Below are positions 1 to 13,176 of a stretch of 64,000 nt of DNA, one piece after another (the first letter of the stretch is position 1; each line of letters begins with the position of its first letter). The notes under the pieces are model-generated. The model was given only the letters and a program-made list of their open reading frames with translations. It did no database searches and was not told the DNA's origin. A program made the translations under genes and the position numbers. The DNA comes from Phoenix dactylifera (taxonomy: Eukaryota; Streptophyta; Magnoliopsida; Arecales; Arecaceae): assembly GCF_009389715.1 (NCBI RefSeq), contig NC_052399.1, positions 25,863,146-25,927,145 on the forward strand. The letters are read 5' to 3'.

Positions 1-2560
1 TGCTTAGCCCAAAGACGACTTCCCCTTCATATAATAAACATTCTTGTTGATAATATGACTAGTCACATCATAGTCTTTCATGGATGAATTTTCTATCTGT
101 AATCACATCAGACTGGTGAAAGAAGATATGAAGAAAACCTCATTCTCCACACTTTGGGGCATCTTTTATCATAGATCCATGCCTTTCGAATTGAAAAATG
201 TTGGAGCCATTTACTAGAGGGCAATGACCATACTCTTCCATGATACGATACAAGAAAATTGAGGTCCATGTAGATGATATAATCTCCGAGGCCAAGATGG
301 CTAAAGAATAGCTGATGCACCTTGATATGCTCTTTAAGTAGCTTGGCAAATACAAATTGCACCTCAAACTAGCTAAATATGTGTTTGGCATGAGTTTAGA
401 AGCTACTTGGGTTCATTTTCGACCATTGAGTGTGTAAGAAGCCTTTAATAAGCTTAAAACCTACCTGCACAATTCACCCATTCGATCTCATCCCTCCTAT
501 AACAATAGACATCTTCTTAGGTGCAATTTTGGGATAGAATGGTAAGATTGGTAGCAAAGAAAGAGCCATCTATTATGTGAACAAGAATATAAGCAACTAT
601 AGGGCTGGGTATACTAAAATTGAGTTTACTTGTTTAATATTAGTTTAGACAACTCAGCAGCTCCAACATCCTTAACTAGCCCATCCTATCTTACTAATTT
701 CTAGGTTAACCCATTGTAATACTTAATAGAGATAATTAATCTAATCGGAAGGATAGCAAAAGCTTATATAAAATCAAAATTGACACCATACATATAACAT
801 GGAAGTCTATTAAGGGATAGGCAATTATAGATTATTGGGTAGACCACTTGCTTCCTAATTATGAGCTTCTGGGAATAGGATCAAATGAAAATATTTTATT
901 TGCTATGTTAAAAAAAGCTTGTTCCTCTTCAGAACCAGATTGGAGGTGGAAGATCTATTTTGATAGTGCCAGAATATTTATAGTCAAATTAAACTTTGAA
1001 TGCTAACATAATATAGCTGAATATGAAGCATGCATCTTGGGTTTGAAAAATAGCTTTAGATTTTGACATCACTAAGGTCAATGTGTAGGTGTGACGGCTC
1101 ACCAGTTTCTCCCGGGCGATTCTTCAGTCGGTGACGCCAGTTCAGACCTTCCTTGAGTCCCTGCGAGAGAGTATTGATAGTGAGTCTTCTAGACTTTGGG
1201 CATCAAGGCTGCTTACATTACCTATCACATCTGACTAGCTAGGAATGGTTACATTTTTGAGGAGAGCAGTCAGTTGGCAAGGTTCATTCTGGAGAGGGCT
1301 CCGATTTAGGCTGTTAAGATCACTCACCTATATTCTACTGGAGAGACTATGATAGCTCAGGATACTTGGGATTTCTCTTCTACTTTTACAACGATTCAGT
1401 TGGTTTTCATTACCTCGGAGCCCCCACTCTCGAGCTTTTTCAAGGCCAACTTCGATGATAGTGTGACGGGTGACGACAGTAGAGACAAAGCAAGGTTTAT
1501 GATCCGAGACCCAGATTTTCGATTTCAGGTTTGTGGTTGTTGGCGAGAGTCAGATTTCAGAGGATGGCCTCGACAGGCATTACCTATGCGAGGCATGTCT
1601 TGAAGGTCGACCTCACAGTCATTGAGGGTGATTCAGCTACTGTGGTCGGATGGATTTAGGGTTGGCAGGGACGGCTGATGCACATCCCATCCTGCATGAT
1701 GTTCGAAGGATTTTGAGAGAGTGTGTATTCTTGCATGCTAGGCATGTCTATTAGAAGATGAATAAAGCTGTAGATTTAGTTGCCTCTTATATGGCGGAGC
1801 ACTTTGAAAAAGTACGGTGGACCGATTGTCAATTGTTCCGGTTGCTCTTTCTGATATTTTATTTTCTGATTTTTTTGAATATATTCATACCATACGTGTA
1901 TGATTTGTCTGCCTAATCAAAAAAAGAAAAGGTCAATATGTACGAGGACTAGGTAATTGTGGTTTCACAAACTAATATGCAATGGAAGATTGAAGATAAA
2001 AAGTTTGTTCTTTATCAAGAACAGTTGCATAGATTGATTTTAAGAAATTTAAGAAGTCAAGTTCTACTAAATGCACGGAAAGAGGAATCAGCATGTAAAT
2101 GCTTTAGCCACATTGATCACATAGGTAAAAATTCTAGAAAGAATTATAGTTGAACTATATACTGCCGATTAGGATGAGCTAGTTCAATGCTGCAATATAG
2201 AACCTCAAATCCTTCCTCTGCCTAGAGTTGAAACTTCTTGGTATGAAAAGAGATACTTAGAAGATCAAATATATCCACCTGAAACAATATCAATGGTCGT
2301 CATGCCATCCATATAATAGCAACAACCTACCTTGCATCCTGTTGACATTTATATAAAAGGATCTTTAATAGGATGCTCCTCAGATGCATCATCCATGAGG
2401 AAGCAAAAGGCATCATGAGTGAGACACATGCTTGAGTGTGTGGGCTGATTATGAGGGGTCACGTTTGCTATGAAATTATGAGGCAAGGTTACTTCTATAT
2501 AGTGTTTACTAATAGTGGCAAATCTATAATAATAGTAAGATTAATTGCATTGTTATCCAG
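1..2560 (+). mobile_element. Decayed Ty3/gypsy retrotransposon pol remnant
   Basis: Read on the + strand with frameshifts and stops, this stretch resembles Ty3/gypsy pol. A reverse-transcriptase part is seen at about 1-420, with MPFELKNVGATY near 180 and the catalytic-box remnant EVHVDDII near 265. A connection region follows, then an RNase H part with KERAIYYVNK near 560 and NIAEYEACILGL near 1010, resuming after 1942 with VVSQTNMQWK. The integrase zinc-finger region is weakly visible at about 2300-2540. Many stops make it non-functional. It runs off the left edge, so no LTR is seen. A LINE fragment splits the RNase H part. The 2450-2560 end is indistinct. The superfamily assignment is firm; the lineage is not determined. 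Confidence 0.85.
1088..1928 (+). mobile_element. 5'-truncated LINE (plant L1) 3' end with RNase H-like domain
   Basis: The translation (frames broken by stops) carries an RNase H-like domain typical of the 3' end of plant L1 elements: FKANFDDSV near 1440, ARHVLKVDLTVIEGDSATVV near 1590-1650 and VDLVASYMAEHFEKVRWTD near 1770-1820. An A-rich tail follows at about 1919-1930. A 14-bp duplication flanks it: AAGGTCAATGTGTA (1074-1087) and AAGGTCAATATGTA (1929-1942), with one mismatch. Removing the insert rejoins the host gypsy RNase H reading. It is a dead, 5'-truncated insertion younger than its gypsy host. A related 3' end lies at 22715-22981. Confidence 0.85.
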
Positions 2561-2980
2561 TCAAAAGCATATGAGTTGATAGGCTATGCTTTGCATTAAC
2601 ATACCGATACACTGCTAATTTGCTATATAGCTTTTTCTTTTTTGGCTAAAAATGGATGTTTCGTATAGTTTGAGTATGGATACATCCAACAAAATCAAAA
2701 GATAATCCGTAAGGTGTCCTCGAAGTGACAGGCCATATAAGAAGCTACCCAATTTGTAGCTCCATTAGCTTCTTTGAATACATGCATTTGCTACACAGCA
2801 TTGGCCAGTATTCTAGCTGCCTTTGTTATACTCCCATCAGGATTTACCATGCAAACATAGAGATAGCCCCCGGTTACATACACTCCCCGCCCACTTTGGG
2901 AAAAAAATTACTCGGAGATTGCCAATTCGACGGGGCGAGGCACCTGACCTTGTTTTCCAAAAAAAGGGTCGGGTTGTGTC
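2561..2980. other. Upstream intergenic stretch, nothing recognised
   Basis: I see no coding similarity or repeat structure between the gypsy remnant and the paired palindromes upstream of the anthranilate synthase gene. The short open frames here show no recognisable domain. Confidence 0.5.
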
Positions 2981-3140
2981 TTTCGCGCGAAAGAATGATT
3001 CACTTTTTTTTCACGATTTGCACCGTTGGATAGCGAAATAGCCGCCATGAGATCTGTGCAGCAGATGAATGAGATGGTTCGGAGTGCTTTGAGAGCTGTG
3101 CGAGGGGCGATCCAACGGTTATGTCCCGTTTCGCGCGAAA
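2981..3140. promoter_or_regulatory. Paired TTTCGCGCGAAA palindromes in the ASB upstream region
   Basis: Two perfect 12-bp palindromes TTTCGCGCGAAA lie at 2981-2992 and 3129-3140, roughly 350 and 200 bp before the ASB start codon. Each contains TTTCGCGC on both strands, which fits the E2F consensus (TTTSSCGC). Between them is an inverted pair, CACCGTTGGATAGCG near 3020 and GGCGATCCAACGG near 3105, so the whole block is an imperfect inverted repeat. It may be a regulatory module or the remains of a small foldback repeat. Function is inferred from motif match only. Confidence 0.5.
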
Positions 3141-3327
3141 GGTACAAGCCGAACCCTCCAAAACAAGCACCGTATCCAGTCTAGATTCTAGCGGGCGAGA
3201 CGGTTGGGAGGAAGAAGAAAGCAATGAATGCGGAAAGCCCCCCTGAAGCCGTCGTTTGTATACATTATCTCCCCCTCACCTCCCTCTCATTCCATCCATC
3301 CTCTCTCCTCCTCACCCACCTCCTCTC

Positions 3328-6300
3328 ATGGCGTCGCCCGCTCTGCTCTCCCTTTCTCCAAAACACTTTCTCGCCCCACAAACCCTAGCCAGGCCTCGCC
3401 CCCTTCCTCTAATCCCGACTGCTGCCACTCCTCTCTTCCGTCCACCGAGTATGATCTCTCTCTCTCTCTCTCTCTCTCACATTCGGTGGAACTACTTGAC
3501 TTGGTTCCTCTTTTCTGGTTTGTTGATCTCGTCTCTGGTGTTTCAGCAGTCGGCCGTGGTGGTCTGGCTCTCGGGAGGTGCCCATCGATTGTTCCAGGAG
3601 CCACGGCTGTGTCTGGAATTGAGAATGATAGGGTTTTGGCTGTGAATAGGAGAGAAGAGAAGCCGATCATTGTTATTGATAACTACGACAGCTTTACTTA
3701 CAATATATGCCAGGTATTTGTTCAACGAGGATTGCTTGCTTATTCTTGTCTTTTTTTCTTACCAAGATTCAATTTTTAATCATCGTTTTTTATTGTAATC
3801 GGGTGCCGTATGTGAAACTCATACTGTTTTTGTTAATTGAATGGGTGAATGTGCCGTAGAAATTTTTAATGTGTTGGAGAATGGAGGATGATATGAGTTA
3901 TTTGGAACAAACGGGAGAAGAGGAAGGAATTTGTTTTGCTCCCAATATGGGGTCTAGATATAGTGACAGTCTCTCTGTACTCTGTTTCTTAATTTAATTT
4001 GAAAAGGGGACTTTCTGTTGCAATTGGGACTGCAGGTTTTAATAAAAATATAGTTAAAGCTGAGTGCTAAAGCATGCATTTTTAATTCTTAAGCTTGTAA
4101 AAGAAGGAACTTTTTGCCATTTGATGATGATATCACATTAATGGAAAAGGAAAGGAGCAAACCTAAAGTTTTCTGAAAGTAGGTGAGTTATAATTTGAAT
4201 GTTATACAATAATTCTTTTGCTAGTCTTTCTTCTAATAATGTTTCAGTGAACAGCAAAACTAGCAGAATATCATAATTTGCCCTTCCAGTAACCAAATGG
4301 ATCATGAAATGGAATATCTACTATTTTATATCCAATGTAAGAAGCCATATGCATACGAGTGCAATGGGCTTAATCTATGAGCAAGACCAATACTAAGGGA
4401 TAAAATCATTATAAGTTTTATAGTATGAAGTCCTTGTGTACTCTTAAAAAGCAAATGAAATAGTTATAGACAACACATTAGACCTGTGTTATGTGATCCT
4501 TACATAGAGCAATATATTGTTTTAATCACCATACTTACGATACAGAACACAGCAGATATGCTGACTTTGTAGGAGAAGCATGAGAATGGTATCTGGTCTA
4601 AGAATGTCTACATAAGAGGTGGCTAAGATGTCATTGTAAGAGGCTTGACAGATTAAGATAGATTTAAATACATGTGACCATTGATGAAAGGACATACTTG
4701 TTAGGATCATTGATGTGATTTTTATTATATGCAAAAATTAGACTGTGCTAATTAGAGCATAGATTGTAGTGTCTACAGTAACTTCTGTTATATTAAAAGA
4801 AGTATCTTAGATAATTTCAGGGTTACTTTGAGATTTACGTGCATCTTTTATTTGATTTTGCTGCAACTTATATCCATGAGTTTCACTTCTGCATTGTTGT
4901 ACTGTACATGTTTCTGGGAAAGGTTTTTCATTCTTCATTTCATTCTTTACTTTCAATTTCATGCATGTATTTCTAGTTCATTGAATCAAATTCACAAGTT
5001 TGAAGATTTTATGCTTCCGGATGTACCAATTCTGCTTCCAGGCAACATAATATTGATAAGACTGATGCATTGCCTTTGCTCTAAAACCATAAGAAATGTA
5101 GTTTTCTATAAGGAGATGCACTTAAGTCTTGAATGGTGAGTGGAGAAGTAATGTCACCAAGAAAATATCAAAATTGTTTGCAGCCATAATTAGAAAAGGA
5201 AATATATAACATAAACTAAATGCTTTGCCACATCTATTTGGAAATCTCTGGAAGAAATAGAAGAGAGCTTATGATTGTTCTAAATGGGAAAAAAAAAGAA
5301 GGGTTGTCTTCAACATTTTAGAGCATGACAAGCATGATGGAAACTATGGAAATCACGTCTTTGTTTTTGTTGAGATATAAATATAGTCAATATTGTGGTT
5401 CATTTGAAAAAAGAAAAAAGAGAAAAATATGACTTATCCATTTTGTGCTGAAGTATATGGGAGAGCTGGGAGCTAATTTTGAGGTCTATCGTAATGACGA
5501 GCTCACTGTGGATGATCTAAAAAGGTACTGTTTATTTCTGAGATCATAACATTTAATTCAGTTGGTTATTTTTGTTTATATATTGAAATTACATGTTCTA
5601 GAGGCCTGAGTAGCACTGAACTGAAGTTTCTATGTTTTGCTGATAATTCAAATCTAATTTTTTTCTTTTAGGAAAAATCCAAAGGGGGTACTTATTTCTC
5701 CAGGGCCTGGTAAGTATTTTTTGCTAAAAGTTGTCATCATGTTGTCAATTGAAGAGTAAACATTCTGTGTCTTCCATGTATAGGGTCCCCTCAAGATTCA
5801 GGGATATCATTGCAAACTGTTTTAGAACTTGGGCCTTCAATACCTTTATTTGGAGTTTGTATGGGCTTACAGTGCATAGGAGAGGCGTTTGGAGGTTTGG
5901 ATCATTATAATTGCATGCCAGCAGAAATATTTAATCTGTAACATATATTGCCGAGTTTAATTCCTTCCTATTTATTTCAGGAAAAATTGTGCGATCTCCT
6001 TCTGGTGTAAGGCATGGGAAGAGTTCTCTTGTGTATTACGATGAAAAACAAGAAGATAATTTATTTTATGGTTTGCCAAAGTAAGACTTGTATTGTTTTT
6101 TTTTTCTTCCGGACATAAGTTCTGCTTTCTTTTTTATGCTATTTGCTGAGTTTTAGTGTAGCTTACATGTTTATAAATAATGTTTCTTTCTTTCTTTTCT
6201 ATTTCAAAGTTTTCATATTTAAAGAGTCGGGACAGTATTGGGACCTAATAAAATACTGTTACAAGTCTTGGTACCGATATTTCAAACCTTGACATTGGAA

Positions 6301-9300
6301 ATTATAGAAAAGCAGAGGACTAAAAGCAAAATTTCTAATAGGATCCTACATATAAATAAGACATGCAATCAGCTAGGATAAATAAAGATTGTGGTGTGAA
6401 GCTTTTTAAGACAAATCTACAAGTATCCTTACAATTGACACCTTATTGTAGTTAATATTTAGTGGACATTATATTAATTTAGGATTTTATTTCTACCTTG
6501 ACTATCCATGATTAGAACTAAAATCCTTGCTCTCAAAAACTATTTTTTTGTTGAGCTTTGCATTTTTCCAGGTTGTTTTGAACTTCTAAGCATTATGTTT
6601 TGAAGTTTCAAAGCAACATTAAGTTTAATTGCAGATAATTCTTAAGTGTCCTTTTCCGTCTCTCTGTCATTTCACTCCTATATTGTTTTGTGGAAGCTTT
6701 AAAATACTCGTCTGATCCTTCTTCTCCCACTGTATGTTCTTATAGCGCGCTGATGTTTCTGCACTTAAATGGCATGTCACATGTTTGACATTTGAATATT
6801 CTGTACGTCAGTTTTCTCAGTCCCTTGCATGCTTGGTTTATAGCATACAACCCCTAAGGATGCCACTGATGTTGACTTGTCATCATGGTGTTCTGTCCAT
6901 ATTGGCTGGAATTCTTTTCAATTGATTTTTAGGTCATTGGCATGAGAAATCATGTTAGTAGCATCCCATACCAACCATGTTTGTGTCCATCCTGAGGTAC
7001 ACGACATGTGCAACCATCTTCTGGCTACTAACTGAGCAACCCCCTCTGATGCCCACTATGTTCAGCACAAATCAAAAGAATTTTCATTCTTCTGCCACTT
7101 TCCCAACAGTTTTAGATTGAAATAGTAAGGACCAACAGGTTCACAACCAATGTTGTTAAGATTGGGAGCGAGTCGTAAATTGTAGAGGGGGCTAGATCAG
7201 ATCGGATCGTGAATTGGATCCTAGAACATAAGATTGTTTTCCAATTTCTTTCAGAAATTTCTAAACATAAAAGAAATATGAAAATTGAACATGAGTCAAC
7301 TATAAAGTGGATGAATATAAAATAAAATGTATCCATACAACAAGTATAGTTTTCACCAATATGGCCCATATATAATATTTCTAATGAAACAAATGTTATG
7401 TTTGGTTATTCCAGATGCTTATATACAATCTAAGTTTATTTATCCTTTTATGTAGAATCTTAGAATAAACAAGGATAAGACCAAGGAATGCTGAACCGGC
7501 TGGTACCAGCCGGTTCAGCCTATACCGAACCGGTCCGGTCTATGACTGGGTCGGTTCTGGCATAGAAGCTCACAAAAGTTAGCTTCTTTCTGATTATCAA
7601 TCAAATAACATAAATTGAAACTATTATACTCCTACACACTTGTGGGTGCATATGTACATGCACTTGTCATTCCTGCATGGAAGCACACAACCTGATTACT
7701 TAATTGTTGAAACACATGATAATAGAAAATCAGTGAATTTAGCAAGTCCATGATTTATAGCTTTGAGGTGCACAAAAATCAATCAACTCTTTTGCTTAAA
7801 CAGCTTACAAACATGATCCAGCAAAGTTAATAATTAAGGTTTGTTGATGTTTACTGTGAAGCTTGTCATAGTACCATTTAAGTTGCAGTAATAAGTTGAT
7901 TATGGTAAGGCACATACTCAATAAACATCTTCCGGAACACTTGGTTGCTTGTACCTTGCTTATTGCTCAAATGTCTAGTTATCTGAATATGTAAGTTGAA
8001 TTAGGCAATGAGACATCAATAACATATCCCAGAGATTATTATATTCTTCAAGCTTCCAGTCTCTGAACATACACACAAGCTTATTTACTGGTTTCGGTTA
8101 TACCTTGCAGAGATGGAACACTTCTACGGTTGCCAATTCCAAAATCCTTCCATATCAAACCGGTTATATATATATATATTCTAAAACATATGGTTGCTTC
8201 ATGCTGTAGTAGAACTTTTCTATTGGAATCAATCCATGTGGGATTTATAGGGCGGGTCAAAAATTTCAATTATCTGTTTTTAAGAACAATATCTTTTGCT
8301 CTCTTTACCTCAAGAATTTTTTCCATCTTATTTTATTAGGGTTCCACACTGCACTTCATCGAGCAATCCCGAACACTTTTTTGATTGAACTGTTGATCTA
8401 TATTGCAAATTGTTGGTAGCTTTGTTCTGGAATATAATTATCTGTCAAGATTTAGATTTTAAAATTTGAAACAATCAATTTTACTATCTAAATCGAACTC
8501 TGTTAGATACTCTTACTTTTCTAGTGTCTGTGTTTCTTCAATTTGGACCGACCATCAGCATGTTTAATGGGGCATGGAGCCTTTGATGCTTTAGGAAGCT
8601 GAAAGCCTTAAATGCAAGATTAGAAGAGTAACTTATCAGGAAGGGCCTTCAAATCTTTTGTAAAGTAATAGCTTATATATATTATTAGTTATTGAAAAGT
8701 AGGATTTTTTTTAAAAAAAATTACTTTCACAAGGGCCTCCCTTTTTTTCCTTCTAAGTGGTAGTTTAACACTTTTTCTGGACAAATTTCTAACAACAAAT
8801 GATATGTGGGAGCATTACTGTTGAATTTTATTTCCTCAGTTTGAGAACTTGTCATAATCTTTTATATTTGCTGGATTCTACTCTTCTTTTCTCTTGAATT
8901 TAGTGAGTTATTTCAAAATTGATTGTCCTCTTTGAATTTTTTTGCTGAACACTTTTAGGAATCAGAGTCTGATCTAAGGCAAATTTGAGTCCAGTATTCC
9001 TGGCATTGCTATCTTGACGACTTTTACTATTGTCTCCATGTTGAGTGAAGCACATGGTTTTATGTGTGCTTAGTTCATGTGTTCTTTTTCTGGAGGAGGG
9101 AGAGGCAAAGTTGAATTGTGAGTCTTGGGTCTTCAACAACATTACAGATTACAGAACATGTTTCATGGGTATTAAGTGGGTGTTGTCCTAGCAAGGGACC
9201 ATCGTTCTTCCCTGCCTGTTAAAGTGATAAAACATCTGTCATTACCTATAACATGTTAGAAGCGTTGATGATAAAGGCCGCAAGATCTTAGAGCCTATTA

Positions 9301-12300
9301 TCTCATGCAAATCCATTTGTACTTCATGTTAGTTGTATCAACAATTTAGATGATATCATTCATATATTTGACTTTCTTACCATTGCAATGCAGCCCTTTC
9401 ACTGCTGGTAGATACCATAGCCTTGTGATTGATAATGATAGTTTCCCTAGCGATGCACTTGAGATTACAGCATGGACAAAAGATGGACTGATAATGGCGG
9501 CTCGACACAAAAAGTATAGACATATCCAGGTGCGTTGGCTAGTTCTAGTTTTGTTTTTTTGGGGGTGTTCTATTTTCATGTTCTACTGCAAAAATAAGTA
9601 GGAATGGAATCTTCAGTGTTGTTTCATTGAATAGTAATCAACTTAGGAAACTATTGTTTTTATCTTCTTCTTTTTTCCCCTTTGTCTCTGGTTGTAAGTG
9701 AAGTGAATATATGAAAATAATTGCCAAAAAAAGGTGCTAGGATTTACTTTCCATTTCTTTTACACTCATGATTTGTATTTGTTAAGTGGGAGAACATGGA
9801 AAAAATATTGCAAATGAGAGAACAGATTGCAAAGAAAAGGACTGCTCATCTGTTTCCCTCTCCCAATCTCTTTCTTCCTCCTCTAATTCCATATAATCAC
9901 AATTAAGTATAACTTTGTATCTTAAATCCACATCCACCATTAGACTTTAAGAGTGCCACCACAAGAGGAAGATGATGAAGGCTATAATAGATGGAATATG
10001 AAGGAGAATAGGAGAAAGTGAAGGAGGTGAGTTTGAGTGTAATCCACCACTTGTCAAACTTTAACATAAACATGAATTTCATGTTTATTTTTCGTCTTAT
10101 TGTCAAGAACTGTAGTCATATGCTACTTACATGGGTGGCCATCATTAGTCCCAATACCACACTACTAACTAAAGTGTTGCCAAGAACACATCTCATAATC
10201 TGATTTCAGATTGTAGGAAAACATGTTTTATAAAGATCAACCATCGACTGCCAAATACCTAATAAGTACTATTTAACTTGACTTTCACTTCTTCACTTTG
10301 ACTGAGATATGGACCACTTGAAAATAGGCAGGACCAGATTTGTCGAGAAGCATACATTATGAGTTTTGCTGCCAATGTGCATGCTTCACGTGCTTCTGGG
10401 CTATTTGAGTCTGATTGCTTGTTAAATAATATCTTTTGTATGATTGGTGAATAAAGAGGAAGGTAAAGAAGCATTTGAAAATATGAGACAAACATTTCTC
10501 AACGTGAGGCTTCTTCTCCTTTTAATGTTTTCTATTTGTGGTGTTCTATTTAGTCATACACATTAATTGATTTTATTATCATTGCATTCATTCATTGTCA
10601 GTTGCAGCCCTCTAAATCTTCTTTGTAACTAACATTGTTGCAGCACTATCCCAGCACTTTTGACCATTGTTCATTCTGGTTCCTTGACATTGGTTGTAAA
10701 TCATAGTCTTAATTATTTTTATTTGGCTACCTTTCTTCTTATGGATTGTGTGGTAACCATTTTGATTCAGCTAGACCATCTGGCAACCATTCATTATCAT
10801 TCATATGGTAATCCTTCTCCATTTCTTTCTAAATTATTCTTTCCATATTTAATCTTGCAACCCCATTATTATCATTAGCTTCCAACTCCCCTAAAACAAA
10901 TCGGCTTGTTTTGTTTGGATATAGTACTGAATATCGATTTTTTAATGACTATATGTTCACCAATGGTTGAGAAGAATGCATTTGATATGCAGTATGGTAG
11001 GCTTTTTTTTCATAGTTTTGAGAAAAGTTGATTGTGTGAAATGACATTTTTCAGATTTAACCTGTACTCGAATGTAGAAGATGCAAGGTATCAGCTATGC
11101 AGTATAAAAGAATGTAGTTAAAGACTGAAAGAAGCAAAAAATACTACAATGTACATAGTATAACATTAAGGTTTCAGCATTTACAAACGTATGCATTATC
11201 AGTCTTTTGTATAGGAGGTATATTTACGAAAGTATGCTTTATCAGCTCTTGCTTTATTGCCTTAAAAAAAATAACAATTCAAGTTATTGTTGATCAGTAC
11301 CCTTTTTTTGACCCTTTGGTGTTTCTGTTGCTTTATGAGTATGAAGACATCAAAATGAAAAAAAGAAACCTGCTTCTTCTTAGGAGTCGAAGGACCTTTC
11401 GTGGCTTAAAACATGGCCTACTAGTGCTTTCTGTTAAATAAAATATGTTTTCACTATTAGAGAAAAGTAAATCACAAATATAAAAAAAGGAAAGAACTCA
11501 GAAAACTATGATCCACATGGTAACCAATGTATAAAGCTGTCACACAATCAGAAATTGAGGGTCCCTGTTTATAAAGGCACCTAAAATCTTTAAACTTAAA
11601 CTCACTTGAAATTGTACTTTTCATATGCCAACCAATATCTAAAATTGGACATTTATATACTTAAGCTACACAAGTAAGGATTTCAAATTCAAAACTAAGG
11701 CAAAAAGCTCTCTAATACTTTATGTGAAAATGGTAATAAAGTTAAATTATATTTTCCCCAGTTAGTTGTATTCTTGTTTTTAAGCAAAATAAACAAGAAT
11801 ATGAGACCCAAAAATAAGCCAAAAATTGCATTGGCGTAAGTATCCATGTGTCTATTTAAGTGCAGACAGACATGATTGAATTTCATTCCGTCTTTGCATT
11901 GGTGGCCCTATTTGGATGAGGGAGGGCTGCAGTTCAAAGAAGATAAAGAAATTAGGAGTCAGAGATATGCATCCCACTCATTTGTTCCCTTTTGTACCGA
12001 TTTTTCCAGGACTAGGAATTCCTCCTCCAAGGTGATGAGCATTGTCCCCCAAAAAAATGGGGATCTTGAATCCAAGTTCTGCCTGAATTCTCTCTCACTC
12101 CTTTGAAACACCTCTTTTTAATGTAAACTCTGGCTGACTGTACATTGTCGCATGGATAAGGTCTTCTGGCTTCCAAAAAAGCCCAAATAATGCACTGGAA
12201 GCCTTATTTTGTACCCCCTTTTGTTTTCTTGATGTTTATCTCCCTTCTGCTTTCTGTTCTGGTGGTTTGAGGGTCATTTCTAAGAACACACATTCTTTTG

Positions 12301-12999
12301 CATTGGGCCAATAGCATCTTTATTTATGTCTCAGTGAGGAGTGTCAAGTTTTCAGTGTAGCTTGACTGAATGAACCATTACCTATGGTGCTTTAATCTTG
12401 AGGATATATCTAATACTGCACCTGTGTGAGTTAGGATCAGGGACTATGGAGTGCATCTTCCATATTTTTTTGTTTTAAAAAGAAAAAAATTCATTTTGTA
12501 ATCATGGCGTAGGTGATTTGTGCTGGGAAAGTTATCATGGCCAGTGCACTGCCAGTTTGTGACTAGTTAACAGAAACAAATGTAGTCAAGTCTCGCATTA
12601 TTTAGGTATGCTAAAGCTGTATATACACACCATTCAATCAAGATTTCTTTTGTTCTTACAGTGTGGGTGCCATTCAGTTTTCCAGACTAGTGAAACCTGA
12701 CCTGATATTCTCATTGTTCCGTCCTTGTTTTGATCAGTTTGCCCTTACAAACAGTTGCTAGTCATGCGGCATTATCTGTTCCTGTATCTTTCCATGCTTT
12801 TTTTCCTTGGTGTTTCCTACAAATGACTGTTGTGATCTTTGTTAATTTTTATTTACTTTTCGAGCTGCAGGGAGTTCAGTTCCATCCTGAAAGCATCATT
12901 ACATCTGAAGGCAAAACGTTGGTTCTCAATTTTATTAAACTGATGGATAAGCTGGATTCAGATTTCAGAGCGCACTTGGAAAGGAAAATTTTAGCCTGA
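3328..12999 (+). CDS. ASB1: Anthranilate synthase beta subunit, plastidial (glutamine amidotransferase)
   Basis: It releases ammonia from glutamine for the alpha subunit, which makes anthranilate, the first committed step of tryptophan synthesis in plastids. Exons are 3328-3448, 3547-3713, 5454-5524, 5672-5709, 5784-5894, 5981-6080, 9394-9529 and 12871-12999. All introns are GT-AG and the join gives 290 codons plus TGA, close to the usual size of about 275. Residues 1 to about 60 are Ser/Pro/Arg-rich and look like a transit peptide. The class I amidotransferase domain starts at [14 protein letters not shown]. The nucleophile is Cys158 in GVCMGLQC, and the other triad residues are His253 and Glu255 in QFHPES. 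The oxyanion region ISPGPGSPQDSG is intact. The start was chosen because it opens the transit peptide and agrees in phase with exon 2. AG at 3548-3549 is an alternative exon-2 acceptor, one codon shorter. Introns 6 and 7 are each about 3.3 kb. The Arabidopsis-style symbol is by family; the paralogue number is not determined. Confidence 0.95.
3455..3478. repeat. (TC)12 microsatellite in ASB intron 1
   Basis: Twelve uninterrupted TC dinucleotides begin six bases into intron 1, immediately after the donor GTATGA. The preceding 5' leader (about 3265-3327) is also CT-rich, a common feature of plant leaders. Confidence 0.95.
7484..7560. repeat. CCGGT-rich palindromic repeat in ASB intron 6
   Basis: The core is a perfect 30-bp palindrome at 7490-7519, centred on GGTACC, with half-site GCTGAACCGGCTGGT. 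It is followed by ATACCGAACCGGTCCGG and related words to about 7560. The composition stands out sharply from the AT-rich intron. Sequences built from the same words occur at 26275-26390, 41366-41560, 49258-49330, 49975-50050 and 52380-52455. Confidence 0.85.
9530..12870. other. ASB intron 7, no further feature recognised
   Basis: This 3.3-kb GT-AG intron is AT-rich. I scanned it for coding similarity, LTRs and inverted repeats and saw none that I could support. Intron 6 (6081-9393) likewise holds only the palindromic CCGGT repeat and a short (TA)n near 8166-8180. Confidence 0.6.
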
Positions 13000-13176
13000 A
13001 TGCCTCTAGAAAGATGCTCCATTTCTCCAATGCATGAATGGTTGTGAGTTCACATTTGATCCTGTAGAATCTGACCCATTTTCTCATCGAACGGTTGCAA
13101 AATCAACCAGATTGATTTGTGGAACAAAAGATGTACTAGGTGGGAGGCAAATCATTTTTTCTTAGGATTTGGAACA

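Noticed and set aside
3228..3779. A 183-codon open frame overlapping the ASB start
   Set aside because: It reads through intron 1 and past the exon 2 donor. Only its middle part (exon 2) is coding; the true start is ATG at 3328 in another phase, joined by splicing.
12730..12999. An 89-codon open frame as a separate gene
   Set aside because: Only from 12871 does it match the amidotransferase C-terminus (GVQFHPES). The upstream part is intron 7 read in frame.
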